From Rhizorhabdus wittichii RW1 (GTDB taxonomy: Bacteria > Pseudomonadota > Alphaproteobacteria > Sphingomonadales > Sphingomonadaceae): a DNA stretch of 64,000 nt. Below, one piece after another: positions 42,404-50,018 of the stretch. Below the pieces are notes generated by a model that was not told where the DNA came from, did not search any database, and saw nothing but the letters and a program-made list of their open reading frames with translations. Every line of letters begins with the position of its first letter. Position 1 is the first letter of the stretch. A program made the position numbers and the translations under genes. The DNA lies in assembly GCA_000016765.1 (NCBI GenBank), contig CP000699.1, positions 1,054,001 through 1,118,000 on the forward strand, in the 5' to 3' direction.

Positions 42404-43429
42404 ATGTCGGACGGTCCGTTCAAGGTTGCCGCGGTCCAGGCCGCCCCGGCCTTCCTCGATCTCGAGGCGGGGGTGGAGAAGGCGATCGGCCTGATCCGCG
42501 AGGCGGCGGCGCAGGGCGCCCGGCTGATCGCCTTTCCCGAATGCTGGCTGCCCGGCTATCCTTGGTGGGCCTGGCTGGATTCGCCGGCCTGGGGGATGCA
42601 GTTCGTCACCCGCCATTTCGCCAACTGCATGACCGCCGACGGGCCCGAGGCGCAACGGCTCGCCGCCTGCGCGCGCGACAACGGCATCCGCGTCGTCATG
42701 GGCTATTCGGAACGCGCCGCCGGCAGCCTCTACATCGCCCAGCTCATCATCGCCCCCGACGGCACGATCACCCCGCGCCGCAAGCTCAAGTCGACCCATG
42801 TCGAGCGGACCATCTTCGGCGAGGGCGACGGCAGCGACCTCGCCGTCCATCCGACCGAGGTCGGCAATCTCGGCGCGCTGTGCTGCTGGGAGCATCTCAA
42901 CCCGCTCAACCGCTACGCCATGTATGCGCAGGACGAGCAGGTCCATGTCGCCTCCTGGCCCAGCTTCTCGCTCTATCCGGGCAAGGCCTATGCGCTGGGG
43001 CCCGAGGTCAACCTGGCGGCGAGCCGGATGTACGCGGTCGAGGGGCAGTGCTTCGTCGTCGCCTCCTGCGGCATCATCTCGCCCGAGATGATCGAGCTGA
43101 TGTGCGACAGCGACGCCAAGCGCGAGCTGCTCGCGCCGGGCGGCGGCCATGCGATGATCTTCGGGCCCGACGGCCGGGCGCTGTGCGATCCGATCCCCGA
43201 GGACCAAGACGGGCTGCTCTATGCCGAGATCGACCTGTCGATGATCGCCTATGCCAAGACCGCCGCCGACCCGACCGGCCATTATTCGCGGCCCGACGTC
43301 GCCCGGCTGCTGTTCAACCCGCACCGCAGCCGCCCGGTCCAGCATTTCGGCCAGCCTTTCGGATCGCCGCAAGACCCGCCTGTCCAGCCCGGCGCGTTCG
43401 AGGACGTCGCCGAAAAGGCCGGTTCCTAA
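42404..43429 (+). CDS. nitrilase
   Basis: Carbon-nitrogen hydrolase of 341 aa that converts nitriles directly to carboxylic acids and ammonia. The catalytic triad is visible: Glu46 (FPECWLPGYPWW), a Lys in RRKLK (127-129) and Cys161 (GALCCWEHLNPL). The tail after RPDVARLLFN matches arylacetonitrilase-type nitrilases. It is followed by a haem aldoxime dehydratase whose product is a nitrile, so the pair would turn an aldoxime into an acid. GGGAGAAG precedes the ATG. Confidence 0.95.
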   Translation: MSDGPFKVAAVQAAPAFLDLEAGVEKAIGLIREAAAQGARLIAFPECWLPGYPWWAWLDSPAWGMQFVTRHFANCMTADGPEAQRLAACARDNGIRVVMGYSERAAGSLYIAQLIIAPDGTITPRRKLKSTHVERTIFGEGDGSDLAVHPTEVGNLGALCCWEHLNPLNRYAMYAQDEQVHVASWPSFSLYPGKAYALGPEVNLAASRMYAVEGQCFVVASCGIISPEMIELMCDSDAKRELLAPGGGHAMIFGPDGRALCDPIPEDQDGLLYAEIDLSMIAYAKTAADPTGHYSRPDVARLLFNPHRSRPVQHFGQPFGSPQDPPVQPGAFEDVAEKAGS

Positions 43430-43468
43430 ACAAGGGCATCGCGGGCAGGATCATCGCAGGGAGGCACC

Positions 43469-44500
43469 ATGGACTCGTCGATCACACCGCACCTCGCCTG
43501 TCCGCGCTCGCGCCCGCGGCGGATCGCCGACGATTATGCCCCGCCCTATCCCGCCTGGTCGGCGCGGATCGATCCCGCGATCGGGCAGGTGGTGATGGCG
43601 AGCTATGGCGTGCAAGGACGAGAATCCGGCGACGTCGCCGCCGCGCTGGCGCATGTCCGCGCCCTGCGCGCGACGCTCGATGCCGATGTCCGCCATGTCG
43701 ACCTCGCCCGCTATGTCGACGAGGCCGGTTACGACACGCTCGTCCTCCAGCCCTATTGGACCGATCCCGAAGCCTTCCGTCGCTGGGAAGCGCGCGCCGA
43801 CGTCGCCGCGCTCCTCGCCGCCGAGACCGGCCTCGGCCATTTCCGCGAGATACTGACGCCGACGGTCGAGCGGCTGGAGACGCTCTACAGCACCGAGGAC
43901 GAGATGGAGGGCCTCGGCCGCGCGCTCGAACGGCGCAGCCCGCCGGTGCAGGAACATGCCTATTGGGGCTCGGCGCGCGACCGTTTCCCGATCGCCCAGA
44001 CCGACGCGCTGGAGCCGGCCGGCCAGCTCGGCTTCGCGGCCGACGGCGCCGGCCGCGTCACGGTGCGCGGCCACGACAATATCGCGATCATCCGCTCGGG
44101 CCAGGACTGGGGCCCGACCGGCGGCGAGGAACGTCGCCTCTACCTCGCCGAGATCGAGCCGGTGCTGCGCGCGGGCATGGATTTCCTGCGCGACCGGGGC
44201 GGCGAATGCGGCTGCTACCTCAACCGCTACATGCGGATCGTCGACATGGACGGCGCGCCGCAGGAGAAGAGCTTCGGCTGGAGCTACTGGCGCTCGCTCG
44301 GCGACATGGAGAACTGGTCGGAGGCGCACCCCTCGCACCTCGCCATCTTCGGCACCTTCATGCGGATCGTGCAGCAGCTCAACTTCGACCTGAAGCTGCG
44401 CCTGTGGCACGAGGTCTATGTCGTCACCCCCGACCAGCAGCTCTACGACTATCGCAACTGCCACCCGGACACCGGCTTCCTGAAACAGATGCCGCGCTGA
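43469..44500 (+). CDS. oxd: haem-containing (phenylacet)aldoxime dehydratase
   Basis: A 343-residue protein of the aldoxime dehydratase family, which dehydrates aldoximes to nitriles with a substrate-binding haem. Typical segments: LACPRSRPRRIADDYAPPYPAW, VMASYGVQGR, FGWSYWRSLGDMENWSEAHPSHLAIFG and LKLRLWHEVYVV; the conserved histidines of the haem ligand and acid-base catalyst lie in the last two. It follows the nitrilase by 39 bases. Specific substrate (arylacetaldoxime or alkyl) not predictable. Linked oxd-nitrilase genes are known in Bacillus and other aldoxime degraders. Confidence 0.92.
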   Translation: MDSSITPHLACPRSRPRRIADDYAPPYPAWSARIDPAIGQVVMASYGVQGRESGDVAAALAHVRALRATLDADVRHVDLARYVDEAGYDTLVLQPYWTDPEAFRRWEARADVAALLAAETGLGHFREILTPTVERLETLYSTEDEMEGLGRALERRSPPVQEHAYWGSARDRFPIAQTDALEPAGQLGFAADGAGRVTVRGHDNIAIIRSGQDWGPTGGEERRLYLAEIEPVLRAGMDFLRDRGGECGCYLNRYMRIVDMDGAPQEKSFGWSYWRSLGDMENWSEAHPSHLAIFGTFMRIVQQLNFDLKLRLWHEVYVVTPDQQLYDYRNCHPDTGFLKQMPR

Positions 44501-44520
44501 AGCGGGCTTCCTCTCTCCAT

Positions 44521-44613
44521 CGCCATCCTGGCGAAAGCCAGGATCTCCCTGCCTTTGCGCGCTCCAGGCGGGGACGAAGAACAGGGAGATCCTGACTTTC
44601 GTCAGGATGACGG
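44521..44613. repeat. paired REP palindromes
   Basis: Two inverted palindromic units: CCATCCTGGCGAAAGCCAGGAT at the left, ATCCTGACTTTCGTCAGGAT at the right. The inner flanks CTCCCTG/CAGGGAG extend the inverted symmetry. Located between the aldoxime dehydratase and receptor genes. Confidence 0.8.
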
Positions 44614-44715
44614 CGCGATGGACGCCGCACCGAACAAAGCATCGCTCCGGCTCAAGCAAGAACCCCGCGCGCATCGGCATACACTCCTCCCCGAAACCAA
44701 AAGGACAGGGAGATC

Positions 44716-47061
44716 ATGATGAAGCCATTCCTCACATCGGGTGCGAGCGATCGGGCGCTCGGCCTCGCGCTGGCTGGCGCGGCGCTGCTCGCGGCGGCCC
44801 CGGCCGTCGCGCAGGAGGCATCCGGCAGTTCGGACACGATTGAAGAGATCGTCGTCACTGCCCAGAAAAGAAACGAGAATATGCAGTCGACGCCGATCGC
44901 GATCTCGGCCTTCACCGCCGACGCGATCAGCCGCAAGGGGCTGTCCGACATCCAGCAGGTGTCGCGCCTCGCGCCCAACGTCTCGTTCGACTTCACCTCC
45001 CCGATCAGCGGCGCGTCCAACGCGGCGTCGGTGTTCATCCGCGGCATCGGCCAGCAGGATTTCGCGCTGACCACCGATCCCGGCGTCGGCACCTATGTCG
45101 ACGGCGTCTATGTCTCCCGATCGGTCGGCGGCGTGCTCGACGTGCTCGACATCGAGCGGATGGAGATCCTCCGCGGGCCGCAGGGGACGCTGTTCGGCCG
45201 CAACACGATCGGCGGCGCCATCTCGATCATCTCGAAGATGCCGGAGAAGGAATTCGGCGGCTCGCTCGAAGCCTCGCTCGGCAATTATGGCCGCCGCTAT
45301 CTGCGCGGTTCGGTCAGCCTGCCGCTCGGCCCCGACACGGCGGTCCGTATCTCGGTTTCCTCCAAGGATAAGAACGGTTTCGTCAAGTCTGCTTATACAC
45401 CACAGCAGAAGTCGCTGCTCGGCGGAACGCCGCTGACCGACCTCGGCAACGAGAACCGGCAGGCCGCGCGGATGGTGCTGGTCCATGATTTTTCGGACCG
45501 GTTCAAGGCGACCCTGTCGGGCGACTATAGCCGCCTGCGCGAGAACAACGCCGCCGACCGGCTCGCCGGGATCACCGGCACGCTGGCGGACGGGCCGCTG
45601 GTCTTCGCCTACAACACGTTCGGGTCGACGCCCTCGGTCATCCCGGTGATCGGCAACGACCGCTACGTCCCGGCCAACTACATCACCGGCCGCGACCGGA
45701 CCTATTCGACCGGCCCGAACGGCAGCAGCATCGACGCCTGGGGCACCGCGCTGACGCTCGACTTCGAGGCGAGCGAGAGCCTGTCGATCAAGTCGATCAC
45801 CGCCTATCGCAAGACCACCGGATCGTTCAACCGCGACGCCGACGGATCGCCGCTGGTGATCACCGAAACCTCCAACTACGGCTATCGCCACAAGCAGTTC
45901 ACCCAGGAATTGCAGGCGGTCGGCGACGTCGCCGACGGCGCGGTCAAATATGCCGCCGGCCTGTTCTATTTCGACGAGAAGGGATCGGACCCGCTGGTCG
46001 TCCGCCTGCCCGAGGTGGTCGGCACCATCTACCAGGACATCGCCGACGTCCGGAACAAGAGCTACGCCGCCTATGCCCAGGCGACCTGGACGATCGTCGA
46101 CGGCCTGTCGCTGACCGCCGGCGGGCGCTACACCAAGGACAGGAAGCGCTTCGTCTCCGACCAGTATATCGTCACCGGATCGGCCTCGCCCTTCCTGTTC
46201 GGCGGCGCGCCGGCCGGCACGCTGATCCCGCTCGTGCCCCGCAACTCGGTCACCACCCAGTCGTTCGAGAAATTCTCGCCGCGCGCGAGCGTCGACTATC
46301 GGATCGGCGACGTGCTGGTCTACGGCTCCTACAGCAAGGGCTTCAAGAGCGGCGGCTTCAACCTGCGCTACGTCGCGCCGCGCCCGTCGGTGCTGTCCTT
46401 CGGCCCGGAAAACGCCACCACCTTCGAGGTCGGCACCAAGATCGACGCGTTCGACCGCAAGCTCCGCCTCAACCTCGCCGCCTTCACCACCGACTATAAG
46501 GGCATCCAGGTCACCGTGTTCGAGAATCTCGGCGCGCCGGTGACGCTCAACGCCGGCGACGCGCGGATCAAGGGGTTCGAGGCGGAACTGACCGCCATCC
46601 CCCTCCCCGGCCTCGAGCTCACCGCCAATCTCGGCTATCTCGACAGCCACTACACTGCGATCCGCGCCAATCCGGCGCTGGTCAGCACGCCCGAGCAGAT
46701 CATCAGCCGCTCGACCCGCCTGCCCAAGGCGCCCGAATGGCAGGGGACGATCAGCGCCGCCTACACCTACACGCTGGGCAACGACGCCAGGCTCGACGCG
46801 CGGGCGGACTTCCACTTCTCGTCGCGCTACGCCAACGACGCGGTCAACTCGCGCTTCCTCAACCAGAAGGCCTATCAGACGCTCGGCCTGTCGGCGGGCT
46901 ACACCGCGCCCGACCGCCGCTGGTCGCTGCGCCTGTTCGTCGACAACCTCACCGACGAGCGCTACATCGTCTCGGGCGACAGCAATTACGGCATCGGCTT
47001 CCACGAAGCCAACTACAACCGCCCCCGCGAATGGGGCGCGACGCTGGGCTTCAACTTCTGA
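44716..47061 (+). CDS. TonB-dependent outer-membrane receptor
   Basis: A 781-residue receptor: signal peptide (ALGLALAGAALLAAAPAVAQ), TonB-box-like EEIVVTAQKRNEN, plug (VFIRGIGQQDFALTTDPGVGTYVDG, LRGPQGTLFGRNTIGGAI) and barrel ending in the terminal Phe of WGATLGFNF. GGGAG precedes the tandem ATG ATG start. It follows the nitrilase-oxd pair on the same strand with a REP pair between, so it may import an aldoxime or nitrile-related compound, but this is inference. Confidence 0.92.
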   Translation: MMKPFLTSGASDRALGLALAGAALLAAAPAVAQEASGSSDTIEEIVVTAQKRNENMQSTPIAISAFTADAISRKGLSDIQQVSRLAPNVSFDFTSPISGASNAASVFIRGIGQQDFALTTDPGVGTYVDGVYVSRSVGGVLDVLDIERMEILRGPQGTLFGRNTIGGAISIISKMPEKEFGGSLEASLGNYGRRYLRGSVSLPLGPDTAVRISVSSKDKNGFVKSAYTPQQKSLLGGTPLTDLGNENRQAARMVLVHDFSDRFKATLSGDYSRLRENNAADRLAGITGTLADGPLVFAYNTFGSTPSVIPVIGNDRYVPANYITGRDRTYSTGPNGSSIDAWGTALTLDFEASESLSIKSITAYRKTTGSFNRDADGSPLVITETSNYGYRHKQFTQELQAVGDVADGAVKYAAGLFYFDEKGSDPLVVRLPEVVGTIYQDIADVRNKSYAAYAQATWTIVDGLSLTAGGRYTKDRKRFVSDQYIVTGSASPFLFGGAPAGTLIPLVPRNSVTTQSFEKFSPRASVDYRIGDVLVYGSYSKGFKSGGFNLRYVAPRPSVLSFGPENATTFEVGTKIDAFDRKLRLNLAAFTTDYKGIQVTVFENLGAPVTLNAGDARIKGFEAELTAIPLPGLELTANLGYLDSHYTAIRANPALVSTPEQIISRSTRLPKAPEWQGTISAAYTYTLGNDARLDARADFHFSSRYANDAVNSRFLNQKAYQTLGLSAGYTAPDRRWSLRLFVDNLTDERYIVSGDSNYGIGFHEANYNRPREWGATLGFNF

Positions 47062-47073
47062 GCCTGATGCTCC

Positions 47074-47100
47074 CCGGCCGGTTCGCAGCGGACCGGCCGG
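47074..47100 (+). terminator. terminator-like hairpin after the receptor gene
   Basis: Nine-base stem CCGGCCGGT / ACCGGCCGG around a 9-base loop, 12 bases after the receptor stop, followed by a mixed C/T stretch (CGACTTCTTCTTCG) rather than a pure T-run. Confidence 0.5.
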
Positions 47101-47112
47101 CGACTTCTTCTT

Positions 47113-47209
47113 CGTCATTCCCGCGAAGGCGGGAATCCACCGACACACGAGTCCCGAACCAACAGAGACACGACCAGGCGGCCTGGTGGATTCCCGCCTT
47201 CGCGGGAAT
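47113..47209. repeat. REP pair interrupted by the IS110 element
   Basis: Left palindrome GTCATTCCCGCGAAGGCGGG and right palindrome starting CCCGCCTTCGCGGGAAT. The right unit breaks off at AT (47208-47209) instead of reading ATGACG as in the copy at 32985-33078. The missing GACG appears at 48384, after the IS element. This REP is therefore the insertion target. Confidence 0.88.
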
Positions 47210-47227
47210 TGTCTCTCGGGAAAATGA

Positions 47228-47233
47228 TTTAAG
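47228..47233 (+). promoter_or_regulatory. -10 half of a predicted junction promoter formed on circularisation
   Basis: TTTAAG here lies exactly 17 bases after TTGATT, which is created only when the right end (TTGAT, 48379-48383) is joined to the left end (T, 47210). Both hexamers match the sigma-70 consensus at 4 of 6 positions. Such circle-junction promoters are known in IS110-type elements and would drive both the noncoding RNA and the transposase. Confidence 0.6.
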
Positions 47234-47239
47234 AGTGGG

Positions 47240-47415
47240 TGGCTGGCGAGACGAGCTGCGGGGTGGCCACCCCGCAGCTCGTGGCGGCAAGGCGCCCGTG
47301 CGGGAATAGGTCGAAACGACCGACGTCATCCAGGGCTCTTGTCGCCCCAGCTTCGCATCGCTTGCTGACTTGAATGGGCCGCCTTTCGGCACGCCCGCAG
47401 ACAATTCGAAGCATG
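47240..47415 (+). ncRNA. predicted bridge RNA of the IS110 element
   Basis: Noncoding left end, about 175 nt, with three structured parts. First, a 5' stem-loop from a perfect 28-base palindrome (47253-47280). Second, a target loop closed by a long stem (47283-47297 with 47333-47346). It contains GCGGGAAT (47300-47307), equal to the left target half, the inner hairpin GGTCG-AAA-CGACC (47309-47321), and CGTCAT (47324-47329), complementary to the right target half ATGACG. Third, a donor loop closed by GCTTCG/CGAAGC (47350-47355, 47407-47412). It contains CTGACTTGA (47365-47373), equal to the right end of the element, and AGACAATT (47399-47406), complementary to its left end. Order and polarity match the bridge RNA of IS621. 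Exact RNA ends are estimated. Confidence 0.82.
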
Positions 47416-47425
47416 GGACCCCAAG

Positions 47426-48382
47426 ATGATACGATATGCCGACGAAATCCAGACAGCTCTTGGCCTCGACGTATCCCAGGACAGCGTGACCCTGTTCGAC
47501 AGCGTAACCGGCCAGACCCTCACCATAGCCAACGAGACCCAGGCCCTCACGGCCGCGCTCGATCCGCTGCGCAACCGCGATCTGGCCGTATGCGAAGCGA
47601 CCGGAGGCCATGAGGACAAGCTCCTCGCCGTCCTCTGCGGCCTCGCCATCCCCGTTCACCGCGGTGATGCCGCCAAGATCAAGGCCTATATCCGCTCCTT
47701 CGGCAAACGCGCCAAGACCGACCCCATCGATGCCCGCTGGCTCAGCCGCTACGCCATCGACCGCAGTCCCGGCCTGATGCGCTGGCAACCTCCCGAGCCT
47801 TGCCAGGCCCAGATCAGCCTCCTCGTCTCACGACGCCTCGATCTCGTCGCCATGAAGCGCCAGGAAACCAATCGCCTCAAGGCCCCTCGTGGGCATCTCG
47901 TCGCCGACGACATCCGCGACCATATCGCCGATCTCGAACACCGTATCCGCACCATCGAGGTTCAGATCGAGGAGCTCATCAACCAACACCGCGACCTCAC
48001 CTCCCGCGCTCGCGCCTTGCGATCCATCCCAGGCGTCGCCGCCGTCCTCGCTCCTCTCCTGATCGCAACCATGCCCGAACTCGGCTCTCTCAACCGCCGG
48101 CAGGCCGCAAGCCTCGCTGGTTGCGCCCCTCATCCCAGAGACAGCGGAAAACTCCAGGCCCGCCGACACAGCTCAGGCGGACGAAGGCAGATCAGGCCCG
48201 CCCTCTTCATCGCCGCCCTCGCCGCCGCTCGCGGCAAAAATCCTCTCGCAGACTTCTACAACGCACTCGTCCGCGCTGGAAAACCCAAACGCCTCGCTCT
48301 CGCCGCCCTCATGCGCAAAATTATCTGCATCGCCAATGCTCGCATCCGCGACGCTGCCAATCTCCAGCCTCAACTGACTTGA
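47426..48382 (+). CDS. IS110-family transposase (DEDD recombinase)
   Basis: A 318-residue transposase with an N-terminal RuvC-like DEDD domain and a C-terminal Transposase_20 domain. The acidic residues are D15 (LGLDVSQ), E57 (CEATGG), D99 and D102 (KTDPIDA). The Transposase_20 domain is seen in SIPGVAAVLAPLLIA and ASLAGCAPHPRDSGK, where Ser240 is the likely catalytic serine. Length is normal and there is no frameshift, so the element may be active. The gene starts 20 bases after the last guide of the predicted bridge RNA and its TGA overlaps the right-end core. Confidence 0.95.
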   Translation: MIRYADEIQTALGLDVSQDSVTLFDSVTGQTLTIANETQALTAALDPLRNRDLAVCEATGGHEDKLLAVLCGLAIPVHRGDAAKIKAYIRSFGKRAKTDPIDARWLSRYAIDRSPGLMRWQPPEPCQAQISLLVSRRLDLVAMKRQETNRLKAPRGHLVADDIRDHIADLEHRIRTIEVQIEELINQHRDLTSRARALRSIPGVAAVLAPLLIATMPELGSLNRRQAASLAGCAPHPRDSGKLQARRHSSGGRRQIRPALFIAALAAARGKNPLADFYNALVRAGKPKRLALAALMRKIICIANARIRDAANLQPQLT

Positions 48383-48524
48383 TGACGGTGGGGGAGGATG
48401 GGCCGCGCCCGCCACTCATTCGTTCCACGCAGGAACAACTCTTTTTCGATCATATCCGCTACCGCAAAAATCACCCGCCCGATAAGACCGTTGCGGAGTC
48501 GGCGGCGGGGGTGGATGATCGAGC

Positions 48525-50018
48525 ATGACGTTGAGGATGCCGACACCGGACGAGGCCGTGCTTGCCCGCCGCGCGGAGATCGTCGCGGCGCTGCGGGCGA
48601 TCGTGCCCGGCGAAGGCGTGATCGACGATGCCGACGAGCTTCGCCCCTATGAGAGCGACGGGCTGACCGCCTATCGCCAGCCGCCGATGGTCGTCGTCCT
48701 GCCCGAGACGGTCGATCAGGTCGCGGCGGTGCTGCGCTGGTGCCATGCCAACGGCGTCCGCGTCGTGCCGCGCGGCGCGGGCACGTCGCTCTCGGGCGGG
48801 GCGCTGCCGCTGGCCGACGCGGTGCTGCTCGGCATGGCGCGCTTCAACCGCATCCTCGCCATCGACTATGCCGACCGCATCGCGGTGGTCCAGCCCGGCG
48901 TCACCAACCTCGCCATCACCCGCGCGGTCGAGGAGGAGGGCTTCTACTACGCCCCCGACCCGTCGAGCCAGATCGCCTGCACGATCGGCGGCAACGTCGC
49001 CGAGAATTCGGGCGGGGTGCATTGCCTGAAATATGGGCTGACCACCAACAACGTCCTCGGCGTCGAGCTGGTGACGATCGAGGGCGAGGTGCTGCGCCTC
49101 GGCGGCCGCCACCTCGACCCGGCCGGGCTCGACCTGCTCGGCGTCGTCGTCGGGTCGGAAGGGCTGCTCGGCGTCGTCACCGAGGTGACCGTCCGCATCC
49201 TGCCCCGGCCCGAGACCGCGCGCGCCGCGCTGATCGGCTTCCCGACCGTAGAGAGCGCCGGCCAGTGCGTCGCCGACGTCATCGCCGCCGGCATCATCCC
49301 GGCGGGGATGGAGATGATGGACCGCCCCGCCATCCACGCCGCCGAGGCGTTCGTGCAGGTCGGCTATCCGCTCGACGTCGAGGCGCTGCTGATCGTCGAG
49401 ATGGACGGCCCCGCCGCCGAATGCGACCATCTGGTCGACGAGGTGGCGCGGATCGCCGACGCCAACGGCGCGGTGTCGCTGCGCGTCTCCAACGACGATG
49501 CCGAGCGGCTGGCCTTCTGGGCGGGGCGCAAGGCCGCCTTCCCCGCCGTCGGCCGGATCGCGCCCGATTATTATTGCATGGACGGCACCATCCCGCGCCG
49601 CCGCCTGCCCGAGGTGCTGCGCCGCATGTCCGAGCTGGCCGCGCATCACGGGCTGGGCGTCGCCAACGTCTTCCATGCCGGCGACGGCAATCTCCACCCG
49701 CTGATCCTCTACGATGCGCACAAGCCCGGCGACCTCGAGCGGGCCGAGGAATTCGGCAACGACATATTGCGCCTCTGCGTCGAGGTCGGCGGGGTGCTGA
49801 CCGGCGAGCATGGCGTCGGCGTCGAGAAGCGCGACCTGATGCCCGAGATGTTCAGCGACATCGACCTGAAGCAGCAGCAGCGCGTCAAATGCGCCTTCGA
49901 TCCGGCCTCGCTGCTCAATCCGGGCAAGGTCTTCCCGACGCTGCACCGCTGCGCCGAGCTGGGACGGATGCACGTCCATGGCGGCGCGCTGCCCTTTCCC
50001 GATCTTCCGCGCTTCTGA
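48525..50018 (+). CDS. glcD: glycolate oxidase subunit GlcD (FAD-linked)
   Basis: A 497-residue FAD-binding oxidase/lactate-type dehydrogenase. The FAD-binding PCMH domain is seen in VRVVPRGAGTSLSGGALPL, YYAPDPSSQIACTIGGNVAENSGG and the C-terminal domain in NVFHAGDGNLHPLILYD and GVLTGEHGVGVEKRDLMPEMF. GlcD oxidises glycolate to glyoxylate with electrons passing via GlcF to quinone. First gene of glcDEF, its stop overlapping the glcE start (TGATG). Another ATG lies four codons in. It begins 142 bases after the IS110 element. Confidence 0.94.
   Translation: MTLRMPTPDEAVLARRAEIVAALRAIVPGEGVIDDADELRPYESDGLTAYRQPPMVVVLPETVDQVAAVLRWCHANGVRVVPRGAGTSLSGGALPLADAVLLGMARFNRILAIDYADRIAVVQPGVTNLAITRAVEEEGFYYAPDPSSQIACTIGGNVAENSGGVHCLKYGLTTNNVLGVELVTIEGEVLRLGGRHLDPAGLDLLGVVVGSEGLLGVVTEVTVRILPRPETARAALIGFPTVESAGQCVADVIAAGIIPAGMEMMDRPAIHAAEAFVQVGYPLDVEALLIVEMDGPAAECDHLVDEVARIADANGAVSLRVSNDDAERLAFWAGRKAAFPAVGRIAPDYYCMDGTIPRRRLPEVLRRMSELAAHHGLGVANVFHAGDGNLHPLILYDAHKPGDLERAEEFGNDILRLCVEVGGVLTGEHGVGVEKRDLMPEMFSDIDLKQQQRVKCAFDPASLLNPGKVFPTLHRCAELGRMHVHGGALPFPDLPRF

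Larger units (their letters stand above)
47210..48383 (+). mobile_element. IS110-family insertion sequence (about 1.17 kb), inserted in a REP palindrome
   Basis: The left boundary follows the REP base AT at 47208-47209 and the right boundary is AT at 48382-48383, a 2-base core. Removing 47210-48383 joins GCGGGAAT to GACGG and restores the REP consensus GCGGGAATGACG. The element has no terminal inverted repeats, as expected for IS110. It consists of about 200 noncoding bases at the left end followed by one DEDD transposase gene whose stop codon overlaps the right end. Similar REP targeting is known for some IS110 relatives (IS621, ISPpu9/10). Confidence 0.9.

Noticed and set aside
47215-47425. 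Possibility that the noncoding stretch upstream of the transposase contains a small protein gene
   Set aside because: No frame has a start with a ribosome site and conserved composition; the stretch is better explained by stems and guide matches of an RNA.
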